A DNA stretch of 64,000 bases from JAVKMO01 sp031539345 (GCA_031539345.1 JAVKMO010000028.1:1-64000), one strand, 5' to 3'; shown: positions 7,747 to 17,197, counted from the stretch's first letter. Notes: generated by a model not told the origin, from the sequence alone. Numbers and translations: made by a program.

Positions 7747-10503
7747 ATGAAAGACGGAGCGAACTACATTAGCATCAAAGGGGCAAGGACGCACAATCTT
7801 AAAAATATTACAATTGATATTCCTAAAAACAAATTGATTGTTTTTACTGGCGTGTCTGGTTCTGGCAAATCTTCTTTGGTGATGGATACGCTTTTTGCCG
7901 AAGGGCAAAGACGCTATGCAGAAAGTTTAAATTCTTATGCACGGCAATTTTTAATGCGTATGCAAAAACCTGAAGTTGATAATATTGTCAACTTGTCGCC
8001 AGCCATTGCTATCAATCAAAAAATAAGTGCGAATAATAATGCGCGTTCTACGGTTGGCACATTGACTGAAATTTACGAGTACATCAAATTGCTCTTTGCA
8101 AAAGTCGGAAAAACGTATTCGCCAATTTCCCATCAACAAGTCATTGCTCACAATGCAACGACAATTCAAGATGAAATTTTAAAGTTGCCCGAAGGAACAA
8201 AAGTGTTTATCACAAGCCCTTTAGCAAAAACAAAAGATAGCAAAGCACTGCTTGAAAGCCTTTTACAAAAAGGGTTTGTACGCATATTTTGTAACCACAA
8301 AATTGAATCTATTGAGTCGGCATTAGCAGAAACAAATGTCAATTTAACAAAAGACGCTTACGTTGTCATTGACCGATTGATAATCAAAAAATTTGACGAA
8401 GACGAACTGACGAGGCTTGTTGATTCAATTGAAAGTGCATTGTATGAAGGCAATCATGAAATGGCTTTTATTGTGAACGAAACAGAAATTTTCACTCGGT
8501 CTAATCGCTTTGAAGCAGATGGCATTGAGTTTGTAGAACCGTCTCTGAATTTATTTTCATTCAACAATTCCTTTGGTGCTTGCACAAAATGCGAAGGGCA
8601 TGGCATAGCTTATGGAATTGATTCTTCTCTAATTGTTTTAAATCAAAAAAAATCGATAGAAGGTGGTGCTATTCAAGCCTTAGAAAGGCGCGAACTGCAC
8701 GGATATAAAATTGCATTCTTGAAAGTTTTGAATGGTTTTAATATTCCTTTAGGCAAACCCTTAAATGATTTTTCGAGAGAAGAGATGCAAAAGTTTTTAA
8801 TCGGAGGAGGAGGTTTTGCAGGGCTTTATGACAGTATCGAAGAGTGGGACAAACTGAACACAGGTACACATTACAATCTATGGAGTAAATACAAACGCAG
8901 AACTACTTGCTCGGCATGCAAAGGCACACGCTTACGCAAAGAAGCACTGTACGTAAGAGTGGAAAACAAAACAATGCGAGATATTGTCAATACGCCGATT
9001 GATGAATTATATGCTTGGTTTTGCGAGATACAACTCAATGAACACGACAAAAAAATTGCAACAAGAATTTTAGCAGAAATCAATGCCCGCTTAAAAACTT
9101 TACGTAATGTTGGCTTAGGATATTTAACCCTCAATAGAAACGCAGGAACACTTTCTGGCGGTGAAAGCCAACGCATTAAATTAACGCTGTCTCTTGGTAG
9201 CAGTTTGACTGAGTCTATTTATATTTTAGACGAACCTTCAATCGGTTTGCACCCCCGCGATACAGAAAATTTAATCCACGTTTTACAAAGCCTGAAAGAA
9301 ATTGGCAATACGGTAATTGTGATCGAACATGATGAAGCCATGATGCAAGCAGCAGACGAGATTGTTGATATTGGGCCATTGGCAAGTTATCAAGGCGGCG
9401 AGGTTGTGGCACAAGGCACGCTCAAAATAATACTTAAAAATACGAAAAGCCTTACAGGACAATACCTTAGCAAAAAATTACAAATTTCTCGTACTGTAAA
9501 AACTCCTGATTTTGCCAACTGCATAGAAATACAAAATGCGTATCAACACAATTTAAAGAACATCAATGTGAAAATTCCTTTGCATTGTTTTTGTGTGATT
9601 GTAGGAGTGAGTGGAAGCGGAAAGACAACACTCGTCAAACACATTTTATATCCTTACTTAAAGGCATTTACAGAAAGTGGAACAAGCCCCCAAATAGATT
9701 ATTGCGACACCATTATGGTAACTAAAAAAAGTATTGACTTTGTTGAAATGATAGACCAAAACGCCATTGGAAGGTCTTCTCGGAGCAATCCTATTTCTTA
9801 TATCGGTGCCTTTGATATTATCCGCGATTTATTTGCACGACAGCCATTCAGTAAACAACATTCTTTTTATGCGGGAATGTTTTCATACAACGTCCCAGGA
9901 GGACGTTGTGAAAGTTGTGAAGGAGAAGGAGAAAAAACAATTGAAATGCAATTTTTAGCAGACGTAAAAATACCTTGTGATGAGTGTAATGGAAGGCGTT
10001 ACAAGTCAAGTGTTTTAGAAGCAAAATATAATGGTAAGAATATTGCTGACGTGTTAGACTTAACGGTTGATGAGGCAATTATTTTTTTTGAAAAAGAAAA
10101 AAAAATCCTCCCCTATTTACAAGCCTTACAAGATGTTGGTTTAGGTTATGTGCATTTAGGGCAATCTTCTTCTACACTCAGCGGCGGTGAAGCACAACGT
10201 ATTAAGCTGGCTTATTATTTATTACAAGGCAATGCGTATGGAAAATGCTTATTTATTTTTGATGAACCAACTACAGGTTTACACTTTCATGACATTCAAA
10301 AACTCTTAACTTCATTTGATGCACTATTACAAAAAGGACATTCTATAATTGTTGTAGAACATCATACCGATGTAATTAAAAACGCTGATTGGATTATTGA
10401 ACTTGGACCTGAAGCGGGACAACAAGGTGGCGAAATTATTTTTACAGGCACGCCACAACAATTAGCCAAAGACAAGAAAAGCCCTACAGCGAAGTATTTG
10501 TAA
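7747..10503 (+). CDS. uvrA: Excinuclease ABC subunit UvrA
   Basis: 918-aa DNA damage sensor of nucleotide-excision repair, acting as a dimer that loads UvrB (encoded at 57108-59114). It has two ABC ATPase halves: Walker A GVSGSGKSS near 35-43 with LSGGESQRIKL and LDEPSIGLH, then GVSGSGKTTL with LSGGEAQRIKLA and FDEPTTGLH. Two Cys modules are seen: CTKCEGHG with CSACKG, and CESCEGEG with CDECNG. The zinc module that in E. coli precedes the LFSFN segment is replaced by a Cys-free stretch (SNRFEADG), and the early CG pair after the first ABC segment is also missing. As recalled, this also occurs in other Bacteroidota UvrA proteins, so it is not evidence of inactivity. It follows aroQ by 20 nt. 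Confidence 0.93.
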   Translation: MKDGANYISIKGARTHNLKNITIDIPKNKLIVFTGVSGSGKSSLVMDTLFAEGQRRYAESLNSYARQFLMRMQKPEVDNIVNLSPAIAINQKISANNNARSTVGTLTEIYEYIKLLFAKVGKTYSPISHQQVIAHNATTIQDEILKLPEGTKVFITSPLAKTKDSKALLESLLQKGFVRIFCNHKIESIESALAETNVNLTKDAYVVIDRLIIKKFDEDELTRLVDSIESALYEGNHEMAFIVNETEIFTRSNRFEADGIEFVEPSLNLFSFNNSFGACTKCEGHGIAYGIDSSLIVLNQKKSIEGGAIQALERRELHGYKIAFLKVLNGFNIPLGKPLNDFSREEMQKFLIGGGGFAGLYDSIEEWDKLNTGTHYNLWSKYKRRTTCSACKGTRLRKEALYVRVENKTMRDIVNTPIDELYAWFCEIQLNEHDKKIATRILAEINARLKTLRNVGLGYLTLNRNAGTLSGGESQRIKLTLSLGSSLTESIYILDEPSIGLHPRDTENLIHVLQSLKEIGNTVIVIEHDEAMMQAADEIVDIGPLASYQGGEVVAQGTLKIILKNTKSLTGQYLSKKLQISRTVKTPDFANCIEIQNAYQHNLKNINVKIPLHCFCVIVGVSGSGKTTLVKHILYPYLKAFTESGTSPQIDYCDTIMVTKKSIDFVEMIDQNAIGRSSRSNPISYIGAFDIIRDLFARQPFSKQHSFYAGMFSYNVPGGRCESCEGEGEKTIEMQFLADVKIPCDECNGRRYKSSVLEAKYNGKNIADVLDLTVDEAIIFFEKEKKILPYLQALQDVGLGYVHLGQSSSTLSGGEAQRIKLAYYLLQGNAYGKCLFIFDEPTTGLHFHDIQKLLTSFDALLQKGHSIIVVEHHTDVIKNADWIIELGPEAGQQGGEIIFTGTPQQLAKDKKSPTAKYL

Positions 10504-10542
10504 AGACAAAGACTGTCAATAAGTATAAAGCAATAAAATGCA

Positions 10543-11448
10543 ATGGAACAACTACAATTTTTAGAAACGGTTTTGGAAAGAGATATTGATTTATTGATTC
10601 TCGAAGAACTTAATTGTAATCCAAGTTTTAGAGATTGGTTTATATCTGAATTAGATATTCCTAAAATAGACACATTCAAAAAAGCATTAAGAAGTATTTC
10701 AAATTTCAATTTAGGCGAAACTGACATAATGATTTTGTTTGATTCTAATGGAAAAAAGATAATAGTTTTAGTTGAGAATAAACTTGATTCAAATTTTCAA
10801 GAAAAACAATTTGAAAGATATGAGCAAAGAGGAATAAGATATTTGGAAGAACAAACGTGTAGTGAATATTTCATTGTTCTAATAGCACCAAATCAATATG
10901 TTGAAAGTCAAAACGAGTTTGAAAAATTTATAACATACGAACAAATACAAAACTTTTTCAACAAGGAACAAACCGAAAGAAGTAAATACAAATCAGAAAT
11001 ATTACAAATCGGAATTGAAAAACTACGAAGAGGTTATCAACCCATCAACTCTGATCCAGTTCAAAACTTTATGCAAAAGTATTGGATTCATAAAGAGATA
11101 AAATTTCCAAAATTTAAAATGAAAAAACCAATTATTGTACCTTTGGGTAGTGATTGGGTTGAAATGAGAAATGAAGAACAAAAAGGAATTATATACTACC
11201 ATAAACTAAACAAAGGGTTTGTCGATGCAACTTTCTGTAATTTCCCAAGTGAAACAATAGAAAAAGTCAAAAGTACAATCCCACAAGAATATGTAATAGA
11301 AAAGCATAAAAGTGGAAGATTCTCTATTAGACAAAAGGTTGATTCTATCTGTCGAACTGAAGAGTTTGATACACAAATAGAAAAAGTAGAGTTAGGGTTA
11401 AGAAAAATAAAAGAAGTAAGCGATTTAATAAAAAGTATAGGGTATTAA
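10543..11448 (+). CDS. PD-(D/E)XK nuclease superfamily protein (PDDEXK_4-like)
   Basis: 301-aa protein of unknown role. The N-terminal part has a PD-(D/E)XK nuclease core: GETDIMILFD at 58-67 supplies the first acidic residue and VLVENKLDS at 75-83 gives the E-x-K pair (Glu78, Lys80), followed by a helix with ERYEQRG. Members of the PDDEXK_4 family are usually annotated only as nuclease-like and often occur among accessory or defence genes. The C-terminal half has no recognisable domain. It starts 39 nt after uvrA on the same strand, so it could be read from the same transcript, but the base composition is more AT-rich and it may be a later arrival. No partner gene is adjacent. Confidence 0.65.
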   Translation: MEQLQFLETVLERDIDLLILEELNCNPSFRDWFISELDIPKIDTFKKALRSISNFNLGETDIMILFDSNGKKIIVLVENKLDSNFQEKQFERYEQRGIRYLEEQTCSEYFIVLIAPNQYVESQNEFEKFITYEQIQNFFNKEQTERSKYKSEILQIGIEKLRRGYQPINSDPVQNFMQKYWIHKEIKFPKFKMKKPIIVPLGSDWVEMRNEEQKGIIYYHKLNKGFVDATFCNFPSETIEKVKSTIPQEYVIEKHKSGRFSIRQKVDSICRTEEFDTQIEKVELGLRKIKEVSDLIKSIGY

Positions 11449-11576
11449 GGCTTATTTTTATGAAGGCATTAAGAGACTTAGTACAGGAGGTACTTAATTT
11501 GATTTGAACATCCTATTGATGATACGTACTAAAAAATTCACCTTTAGTCAAACCCTCAAACAGTGTCAATTGTCTC

Positions 11577-12389
11577 CTAAAAAACCAATTTGTATTTTTC
11601 TACTAAAGCTAAGAATACGCCATTCGTCCAACCAAATCGGTCTTGTCCAGAATACTCTCCTCCACCAGCTTCTAGGTTTGTATTGACAACGTTGTATTTT
11701 TCCATCATTTTTCCTGTACGTTGAAAGACATCAAAATTCACTTTTGTCCAACGCGTGGCAATGTCTTGAGCAAGTTGATGATACCCATAATTTTCTAAAC
11801 CAATAATGCTTATCCATTGTAAAGGAGCCCATGAATTTGGGGCATCCCATTGTTGACCAGTTTCATTCAAAGAACAAACCAATCCACCAGATTTTAAAAA
11901 TTCATATTTGACATTAGCAATAATAAAAGGCGTTTGATTTTCGCTAAGAAGTTTGAAAAATAAAGGCATTAAACCAGCTAATGTTTTTACGCCAATGAGT
12001 TGCCCTGTTCGGATATTAAAATCCTCGTACCAACCTGATTTCCGATTGTAAAACACCTTTTGAATGAGTTGTTTGGGCGTATTCGCAAAGGCTTGAAATT
12101 GATTTTGTTTTTGTACGTCTTTTTTCAATCCGTGTGTTTGTGCAATTACTTGCTCTAAATTCCATAACAAACAATTTAAATCGACAGGTAAAATATTGAC
12201 GGTTTCAATCGTTGATAAATTTTTTTGGTCTGCAAACCAGCGACTACTAAAATCCCAACCGCTCTCTGCACCTGTGCGCAGGTTGCGATAGAGAAAAGAA
12301 GGATTTGTTTTTGTTTTTTGTGCAAGCTCAAAATCAGCAGCATAACTTTCTTCTCGAGGCACAGTATCTCTATCAAAATACCGATTCAA
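11577..12389 (-). pseudogene. treA: Trehalase (GH37), C-terminal part after a frameshift
   Basis: 270 codons that continue the trehalase started at 12386-13168. The segment begins LNRYFDRDTVPREESY, the position where trehalases read LNRYWD...PRPESY, and goes on with a GWDFSSRWF block, QWDAPNSWAPLQW and GGGEYSGQDRFGWTNGV, the C-terminal GH37 signature. The only start in this frame at the junction is TTG, overlapping the TGA of the upstream half by four bases, and the frame is closed by TAA just upstream. Re-reading one base in the T-rich junction restores one full-length enzyme. Either a frameshift mutation, a sequencing error in aatttattttg, or a split gene; the first two are more likely. Confidence 0.8.
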
Positions 12390-13168
12390 AATAAATTATC
12401 TCCAACTACGACAACATGTCTTGTTGGCAAAATTCGATCCATCCAATAAGCATATTCTCGTTCTAAAGCAGGTAAATATTTTACATACACTTGATCACCT
12501 TTAATGCTTGCCAACAATTGCACCATTAAACTAAAAAACGGCGGTTGCGAACGGCTTAGATAATACGAACGATTGCCATTAGGTACAAAACCATATTGTA
12601 AAATTTGTGTTGCAAAATTCGCCACCATGTTGTCTATTTTGTCATACTCTTTCGCAGTTTTTAAACCCAACATGGTAAAATAAGAATCCCAATAATAGAC
12701 TTCTCGAAAGCGTCCACCAGGCACAATGTACGACAATGGCAATGCTAAAAGGGTAGTATTATTTTGTTGTTGTCTAGCAGGGAGATAGAGCGTCTGCCAT
12801 AATGTAGATAAATGTTTTTGTATATTTTTTGAAGTTACAGTAGCTTGGTTTTGTGGAGCATTGTCTGGAATCATAAAATGCGCTGCAACAAATTTTTTGA
12901 GATTAAAATCCTTGTGTGTTTTTTGTTCAACATATCTTTTATCGATTTCAATTGGGGGTAATAAAGGAATCGCATCAACCCAAGTTTTTCCATCGAGAAA
13001 AATTTTTGACACAGCCACATCATGAAAAACTTTTGGATATAAAGCAAAAGGTTTTACGCAAATATTTTGCGTAAAAATACTTACTTGTTGAAGCGTTAAG
13101 AGTGTAAACAGAAAAATATAAAAAGGTCGACAACAAAAAGGGGGAATCTTTTTCATACAAAAAGTCAT
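12386..13168 (-). pseudogene. treA: Periplasmic trehalase (GH37), N-terminal part, frameshifted
   Basis: 260 codons with a probable signal peptide (basic start, hydrophobic FYIFLFTLLTL segment). Trehalase hydrolyses trehalose to two glucose molecules, here presumably in the periplasm. GH37 motifs are clear: PGGRFREVYYWDSYF (family signature 1), GFVPNGNRSYYLSRSQPP and an EYAYWM helix. The frame ends GDNLF-stop exactly where the enzyme should continue into LNRYFD, which is found in another frame at 11577-12389. The active site is thus divided between the halves, so neither alone should work. Two ATGs (13168 and 13156) are possible starts; the second gives the better signal peptide. Confidence 0.8.
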
Positions 13169-13274
13169 TATTAAAAAAAAATCTATTGAATGGCATAAAA
13201 AAAAGAAATTATTGAGCGGTATAAATTGAAATGAAATATTTTAGAAGCCTTAGCCACTTTTATGTTTTTATTAA

Positions 13275-14624
13275 ATGAAACTTTGGAACAAAAACACAAC
13301 ACAAACAGCCGCCTCAATAGAAACATTTACCGTTGGTGATGATGCTGTATTGGATTTACAATTAGCGCCGTATGACATTTTAGCATCATTCGCCCATGCG
13401 TTGATGTTAGAGAAAATCAATCTTTTATCAAAGCAAGAACTCGAATTATTGCGACATGAATTTGCCTTGTTATATCAACAAACTAAAGAGAACAAATTTG
13501 TCATTGATAACAAGATGGAAGACGTGCATTCTCAAATCGAATTTATATTGACAAAACAGTTGGGCGACTTAGGTAAAAAAATTCATACAGGTCGTTCACG
13601 CAATGACCAAGTTTTAGTGGCATTAAAATTATTTGCTCGCCATAAATTAAAAGAAATCGCCTTATCGACAAACAATTTAATCGCCGTTTTTTTAGATAAA
13701 AGTCAAGCACATCAAAAAGATTTAATGCCTGGTTATACGCACTTTCAAGCTGCGATGCCTTCTTCTTTTGGGTTATGGTTTGGTGCGTATGCAGAAAGTT
13801 TAACTGATGATTTGCATACTTTATTGGCTGCATATAAAATCTGCAATCAAAACCCTTTGGGTTCTGGTGCTGGTTTTGGGTCTTCGTTTCCTCTTGATCG
13901 TTCTTATACAACAGCGTTGTTAGGGTTTTCTTCTTTAAACTATAATGTCGTCTATGCACAAATGACACGAGGAAAATTTGAAAAAATTATTGTTCAAGCA
14001 CTTGCCAATATTGGTGCTTCATTAAATAAATTTTCAAGCGATGCCTGTATGTATGCAAACGAAAACCATCGTTTTATTTCTTTGCCCTCATCGCTCACAA
14101 CGGGGTCAAGCATTATGCCGCATAAAAAAAATCCTGATGCGTTTGAGTTGATTCGTGCGTATACAAATAGTTTGAGTGCAAGTGCAAACGAATTGAGTAT
14201 GCTCACGCATAATTTACCATCAGGTTATCATCGAGATTTACAATTGACAAAAGGGTGTTTATTGAAAGCCTTTGCACAACTTGAATCTTGTTTAACAATT
14301 TCCACTTTATTAGTACAAGAAATGATTGTTCACAAAGACATTTTAAAAGAGGACAAATACAAATACTTGTTTACTGTGGAAGCCGTGAATGATTTAGTGA
14401 TGAAGGGAATGCCTTTTAGAGACGCATATATTCAAATTGGAAACGAAGTTGAACAAGGCACTTTTACTTTTCATGGACAGTTAAACCACAGCCATGAAGG
14501 CAGTATCGGGCATTTATGCAACACACAAATTGCCGAAAAAGCAAAACAGATTGATGACGATTTTGAGTTTGCAAAAGTTGAACATCAAGAAGAAAAATTA
14601 CTCAGTTTGCTGTTCAACAAATGA
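13275..14624 (+). CDS. argH: Argininosuccinate lyase
   Basis: 449-aa cytosolic enzyme splitting argininosuccinate into arginine and fumarate, the last step of arginine biosynthesis. The fumarase/aspartase superfamily signature GSSIMPHKKNPD is present, as are HTGRSRNDQV and PGYTHFQAAMPSS, all typical of ArgH. Length is normal. It is transcribed divergently from the broken trehalase, and its last 27 bases overlap the 3' end of the minus-strand exonuclease gene. argC lies a few kilobases away on the other strand, so arginine genes are close but not in one operon. Confidence 0.96.
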   Translation: MKLWNKNTTQTAASIETFTVGDDAVLDLQLAPYDILASFAHALMLEKINLLSKQELELLRHEFALLYQQTKENKFVIDNKMEDVHSQIEFILTKQLGDLGKKIHTGRSRNDQVLVALKLFARHKLKEIALSTNNLIAVFLDKSQAHQKDLMPGYTHFQAAMPSSFGLWFGAYAESLTDDLHTLLAAYKICNQNPLGSGAGFGSSFPLDRSYTTALLGFSSLNYNVVYAQMTRGKFEKIIVQALANIGASLNKFSSDACMYANENHRFISLPSSLTTGSSIMPHKKNPDAFELIRAYTNSLSASANELSMLTHNLPSGYHRDLQLTKGCLLKAFAQLESCLTISTLLVQEMIVHKDILKEDKYKYLFTVEAVNDLVMKGMPFRDAYIQIGNEVEQGTFTFHGQLNHSHEGSIGHLCNTQIAEKAKQIDDDFEFAKVEHQEEKLLSLLFNK

Positions 14625-15368
14625 AACAATTTGGTCTTCTAACAAAGCCAGTTGTAAATTCAATTTTAATAACAACTGTGCGGTTGCCACAACATCAGCA
14701 ATGCAATAGGTTCTAATTTTTTGATACGCTTTTTCTTCATAATAAGCCGTCTTCACTTTGTCGCCACTCAACTCTTGCTTTGGCGTTGGAATATTGAAAA
14801 TGCGACACAGTAAATCTAAAGACGTAAAGTTTTTGTTATCGCCAAACGCCCACAATTTCATGGTGTCCAAAATGGAAATCTCCCAAGGTTTTTTTCCTTG
14901 AAAATTCATTTTTGTTGGAATGGCAATTCCATTGACAAGCATTCTGCGACATAAAAAAGGAATGTCAAATTCTTGAATATTATGTCCACAAAAAACCAAA
15001 TTTTTCGTTGCATATTTTTCGTTAATCAAGTGTGCAAATCGCATCAATAAATCGTATTCTATTTCATGCTCGTTTTCGCAACCCAAAGTTTGTTTTGTAA
15101 GTTTTAATTTTTGCGTGTCTTTATCAATACGCAAAACGGCTAAGCCAATGCAAATGATTTTGGAATACTCCGATTTAATGCCGCCATATTTGTCAAATAG
15201 TTTTTCTATCGTTAACTCTCCGCTTACATCTCTATCAATTTCTTTTTGATACGATTTGGATAAAACGTCTTGCAAGCCTTGTGGCAAATCGATGAATTGT
15301 TTTTCTAAAGGAACGGTTTCAATATCTATAAATAAGATAGAAGAAATGTCGTAGTTGTGGAGTGTCAT
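14598..15368 (-). CDS. DEDD 3'-5' exonuclease (PolB-exonuclease-like)
   Basis: 256-aa protein of the RNase H-like fold. Residues 13-19 read FIDIETV with catalytic Asp15 and Glu17; HNIQEFDIPFLCRRM supplies the third acid (ExoII) and YCIADVVATAQLLLKL the last Asp (ExoIII). The family is annotated as predicted 3'-5' exonuclease related to the exonuclease domain of family B DNA polymerases; there is no polymerase domain. It lies 15 nt after rpiB as the last gene of the folD / ccmD-like / rpiB operon and overlaps argH tail-to-tail by 27 nt. Substrate unknown. Confidence 0.8.
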   Translation of the reverse strand: MTLHNYDISSILFIDIETVPLEKQFIDLPQGLQDVLSKSYQKEIDRDVSGELTIEKLFDKYGGIKSEYSKIICIGLAVLRIDKDTQKLKLTKQTLGCENEHEIEYDLLMRFAHLINEKYATKNLVFCGHNIQEFDIPFLCRRMLVNGIAIPTKMNFQGKKPWEISILDTMKLWAFGDNKNFTSLDLLCRIFNIPTPKQELSGDKVKTAYYEEKAYQKIRTYCIADVVATAQLLLKLNLQLALLEDQIVSFVEQQTE

Positions 15369-15383
15369 AGTTGATTTTGAAAT

Positions 15384-15815
15384 TTATGCACGATTAATTT
15401 TTTGTACGCGATTTGCATGCCTGCCCGCTTCAAATGCGGTGGCAACAAAGGCGATATAAAATTCTATCATGTCTTTTTCTGTAATAAATCTTGCGGGCAA
15501 ACAAAGCACATTCGCATCATTATGTTGCCTTGCGAGGATGGTTACTTCTTTATTCCAACAAATGGCTGCACGCACATTGGCGTATTTATTAGCAGTAATA
15601 GCAACGCCATTCGCACTCCCACAAATTAAAATGCCCAATACGTTGGGGTCCTTGCTTACGCGTTGTGCCACTTGGTGTGCATAATCAGGATAATCACAAG
15701 AAACGTTTGTTTTTGTCCCCATGTCTTCAACTACCTGTTGTTTCGTTACTAAATAGTCTATCAACTTTGATTTGTATTCAAAGCCTGCATGGTCAGAACC
15801 AATTACAATTTTCAT
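15384..15815 (-). CDS. rpiB: Ribose 5-phosphate isomerase B
   Basis: 143-aa enzyme interconverting ribose 5-phosphate and ribulose 5-phosphate in the pentose phosphate pathway. GSDHAGFEYK at the N terminus, DYPDYAHQVA and the active-site ILICGSANGVAITANK segment with the catalytic Cys are RpiB/LacAB hallmarks. The usual CGSGNG loop reads CGSANG, a mild change. It begins 5 nt after the small ccmD-like gene and precedes the exonuclease by 15 nt. Confidence 0.93.
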   Translation of the reverse strand: MKIVIGSDHAGFEYKSKLIDYLVTKQQVVEDMGTKTNVSCDYPDYAHQVAQRVSKDPNVLGILICGSANGVAITANKYANVRAAICWNKEVTILARQHNDANVLCLPARFITEKDMIEFYIAFVATAFEAGRHANRVQKINRA

Positions 15816-15820
15816 GGTAT

Positions 15821-15988
15821 TTAGTTTTGAGAGCGAGAAGAATATTTTTTATCTAAATAAATTAGATAAGCAGCAATGCCTAAAAAAATAATCAAGGCAC
15901 AAACTACAACAACATAAATTTTTCCACTGCTATAGAATAGGCTATTATTTTGTGGCATTTGGTTCATTTGTAAAAAGAATGTTTTCAT
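15821..15988 (-). CDS. Small CcmD-like membrane protein
   Basis: 55-aa protein starting at ATG 15988. After a polar start comes LFYSSGKIYVVVVCALIIFLGIAAYLIYLDKKYS as one hydrophobic segment flanked by short polar ends; broken into pieces this is FYSSGKIYVVV, one transmembrane helix, and a DKKYS tail. That FYSSGKIYVVV pattern is characteristic of the CcmD-family proteins annotated in Bacteroidota next to cytochrome c maturation genes, where CcmD tethers heme-loading components. No other ccm gene is in the window; the neighbours are folD (11 nt upstream) and rpiB (5 nt downstream), so the role here is inferred from similarity only. Confidence 0.6.
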   Translation of the reverse strand: MKTFFLQMNQMPQNNSLFYSSGKIYVVVVCALIIFLGIAAYLIYLDKKYSSRSQN

Positions 15989-15999
15989 ACGATTTATTT

Positions 16000-16881
16000 T
16001 TAAGAGAGAATTTGTTGTTTAAAAACTTTGAGTGTATTATACATCAATGCTGCAATGGTCATTGGTCCTACACCACCAGGCACAGGGGTAATGTATGAAC
16101 AGTGAGGGGCAACAGCATGAAAAGCAACATCACCGACTAATTTTTTTCCTCGCGGGTTGTCAAATGGAATTTCGTTAATGCCAACATCAACAACAACAGC
16201 ACCTTGTTTAATCATGCTTGCATCAATAAATTCAGGTTTGCCGATAGCCGCAATCAATATGTCGGCTTGCTTACAAATTTCTGCCAAGCCTTTTGTATGT
16301 GAATGACAAAGCGTTACTGTGCCATTTCCATATTTGTTTTGATTACTCAACAAGATACTCAGCGGTCTTCCTACAATTTGACTACGCCCAACAATTACAC
16401 AATGTTGTCCTTTTGCAAACACGTTGTAATGTTCTAACAACAACAATACACCGAGTGGCGTTGCGGGAACAATGGCTGTGTTATCATTGTAACAAATGCG
16501 TCCCAAATTTTCATAGTGCATGCCGTCAACGTCTTTGTGTGGAGGAATGCAGGCTATCGTTTTATTTTCATCAATATGTTTTGGCAAAGGTAGTTGAACC
16601 ATAATGCCATTTACATTTTTATTTTCCGCAGCCCGAACAATTTCATTTTGCAAGTCTTGTTGACTTATTGTATCATCAAAAGTACAAAGCTTTGCTTCAA
16701 ATCCAATCTCTTCACAACGCTTCATTTTTGAATTGACATATAACCTACTTTCTGGTCTATTGCCAATTAAAAAAATATACAACGTCGGCTTACGCTGATG
16801 TTGATGCTCAAGCGTTGCCACTTCTTTTTGTATTTGGTTACAAATTTGTTGTGCAACAAATTTTCCGTCTAAAATTTGCAT
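16000..16881 (-). CDS. folD: Bifunctional methylenetetrahydrofolate dehydrogenase / cyclohydrolase
   Basis: 293-aa cytosolic enzyme converting 5,10-methylene-THF to 10-formyl-THF through the methenyl form, feeding purine and formyl-Met synthesis. Substrate-site residues appear in LYVNSKMKRCEEIGF (Tyr and Lys) and VQLPLP; the NADP fold has VIVGRSQIVGRPLS; the C-terminal signature PGGVGPMTIAAL is intact. Length is normal. First gene of the minus-strand operon with ccmD-like, rpiB and the exonuclease. Confidence 0.96.
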   Translation of the reverse strand: MQILDGKFVAQQICNQIQKEVATLEHQHQRKPTLYIFLIGNRPESRLYVNSKMKRCEEIGFEAKLCTFDDTISQQDLQNEIVRAAENKNVNGIMVQLPLPKHIDENKTIACIPPHKDVDGMHYENLGRICYNDNTAIVPATPLGVLLLLEHYNVFAKGQHCVIVGRSQIVGRPLSILLSNQNKYGNGTVTLCHSHTKGLAEICKQADILIAAIGKPEFIDASMIKQGAVVVDVGINEIPFDNPRGKKLVGDVAFHAVAPHCSYITPVPGGVGPMTIAALMYNTLKVFKQQILS

Positions 16882-17197
16882 AAAAAGAAAAATAAAAAAA
16901 GAAAGCCGAATGTAATTATCTGCGTCATTTGGGTTGTGTGTGAATTTACAAATAGGCAGAATAACAAAAGAAAGGAAGATAAATTAGCCTTTTGCTTAGG
17001 TAACTATACTATTGACCACAATTTGAATTTTACACTTGATGATTTGTTTTGATTCGTCTTGTCTTTACTTCAATTTTTATTTTTTAATTTTTCTAATACA
17101 ACAAACGTTCTGTTTTTCATTTTCTATTTGTTTAAAGCTATATTGTTTGTAGGTTTACAGGTATTCTTTATTCACTTCTTTTTAATTGTCGTAAAAC
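16882..17197. other. Divergent intergenic region folD / zinc-ribbon protein
   Basis: About 316 bases of very AT-rich DNA between two divergently transcribed genes. It must carry promoters for both, but no clean TTG / TAnnTTTG pair could be assigned. No coding region, RNA gene or strong hairpin was seen. Confidence 0.4.

Noticed and set aside
11504..11686. 60-codon plus-strand open frame overlapping the end of trehalase
   Set aside because: Mostly antisense to trehalase codons, no recognisable motif or start signal.
12380..12400. Programmed -1 frameshift joining the trehalase halves
   Set aside because: No classical slippery heptamer in the zero frame and no obvious downstream structure; mutation or sequencing error is simpler.
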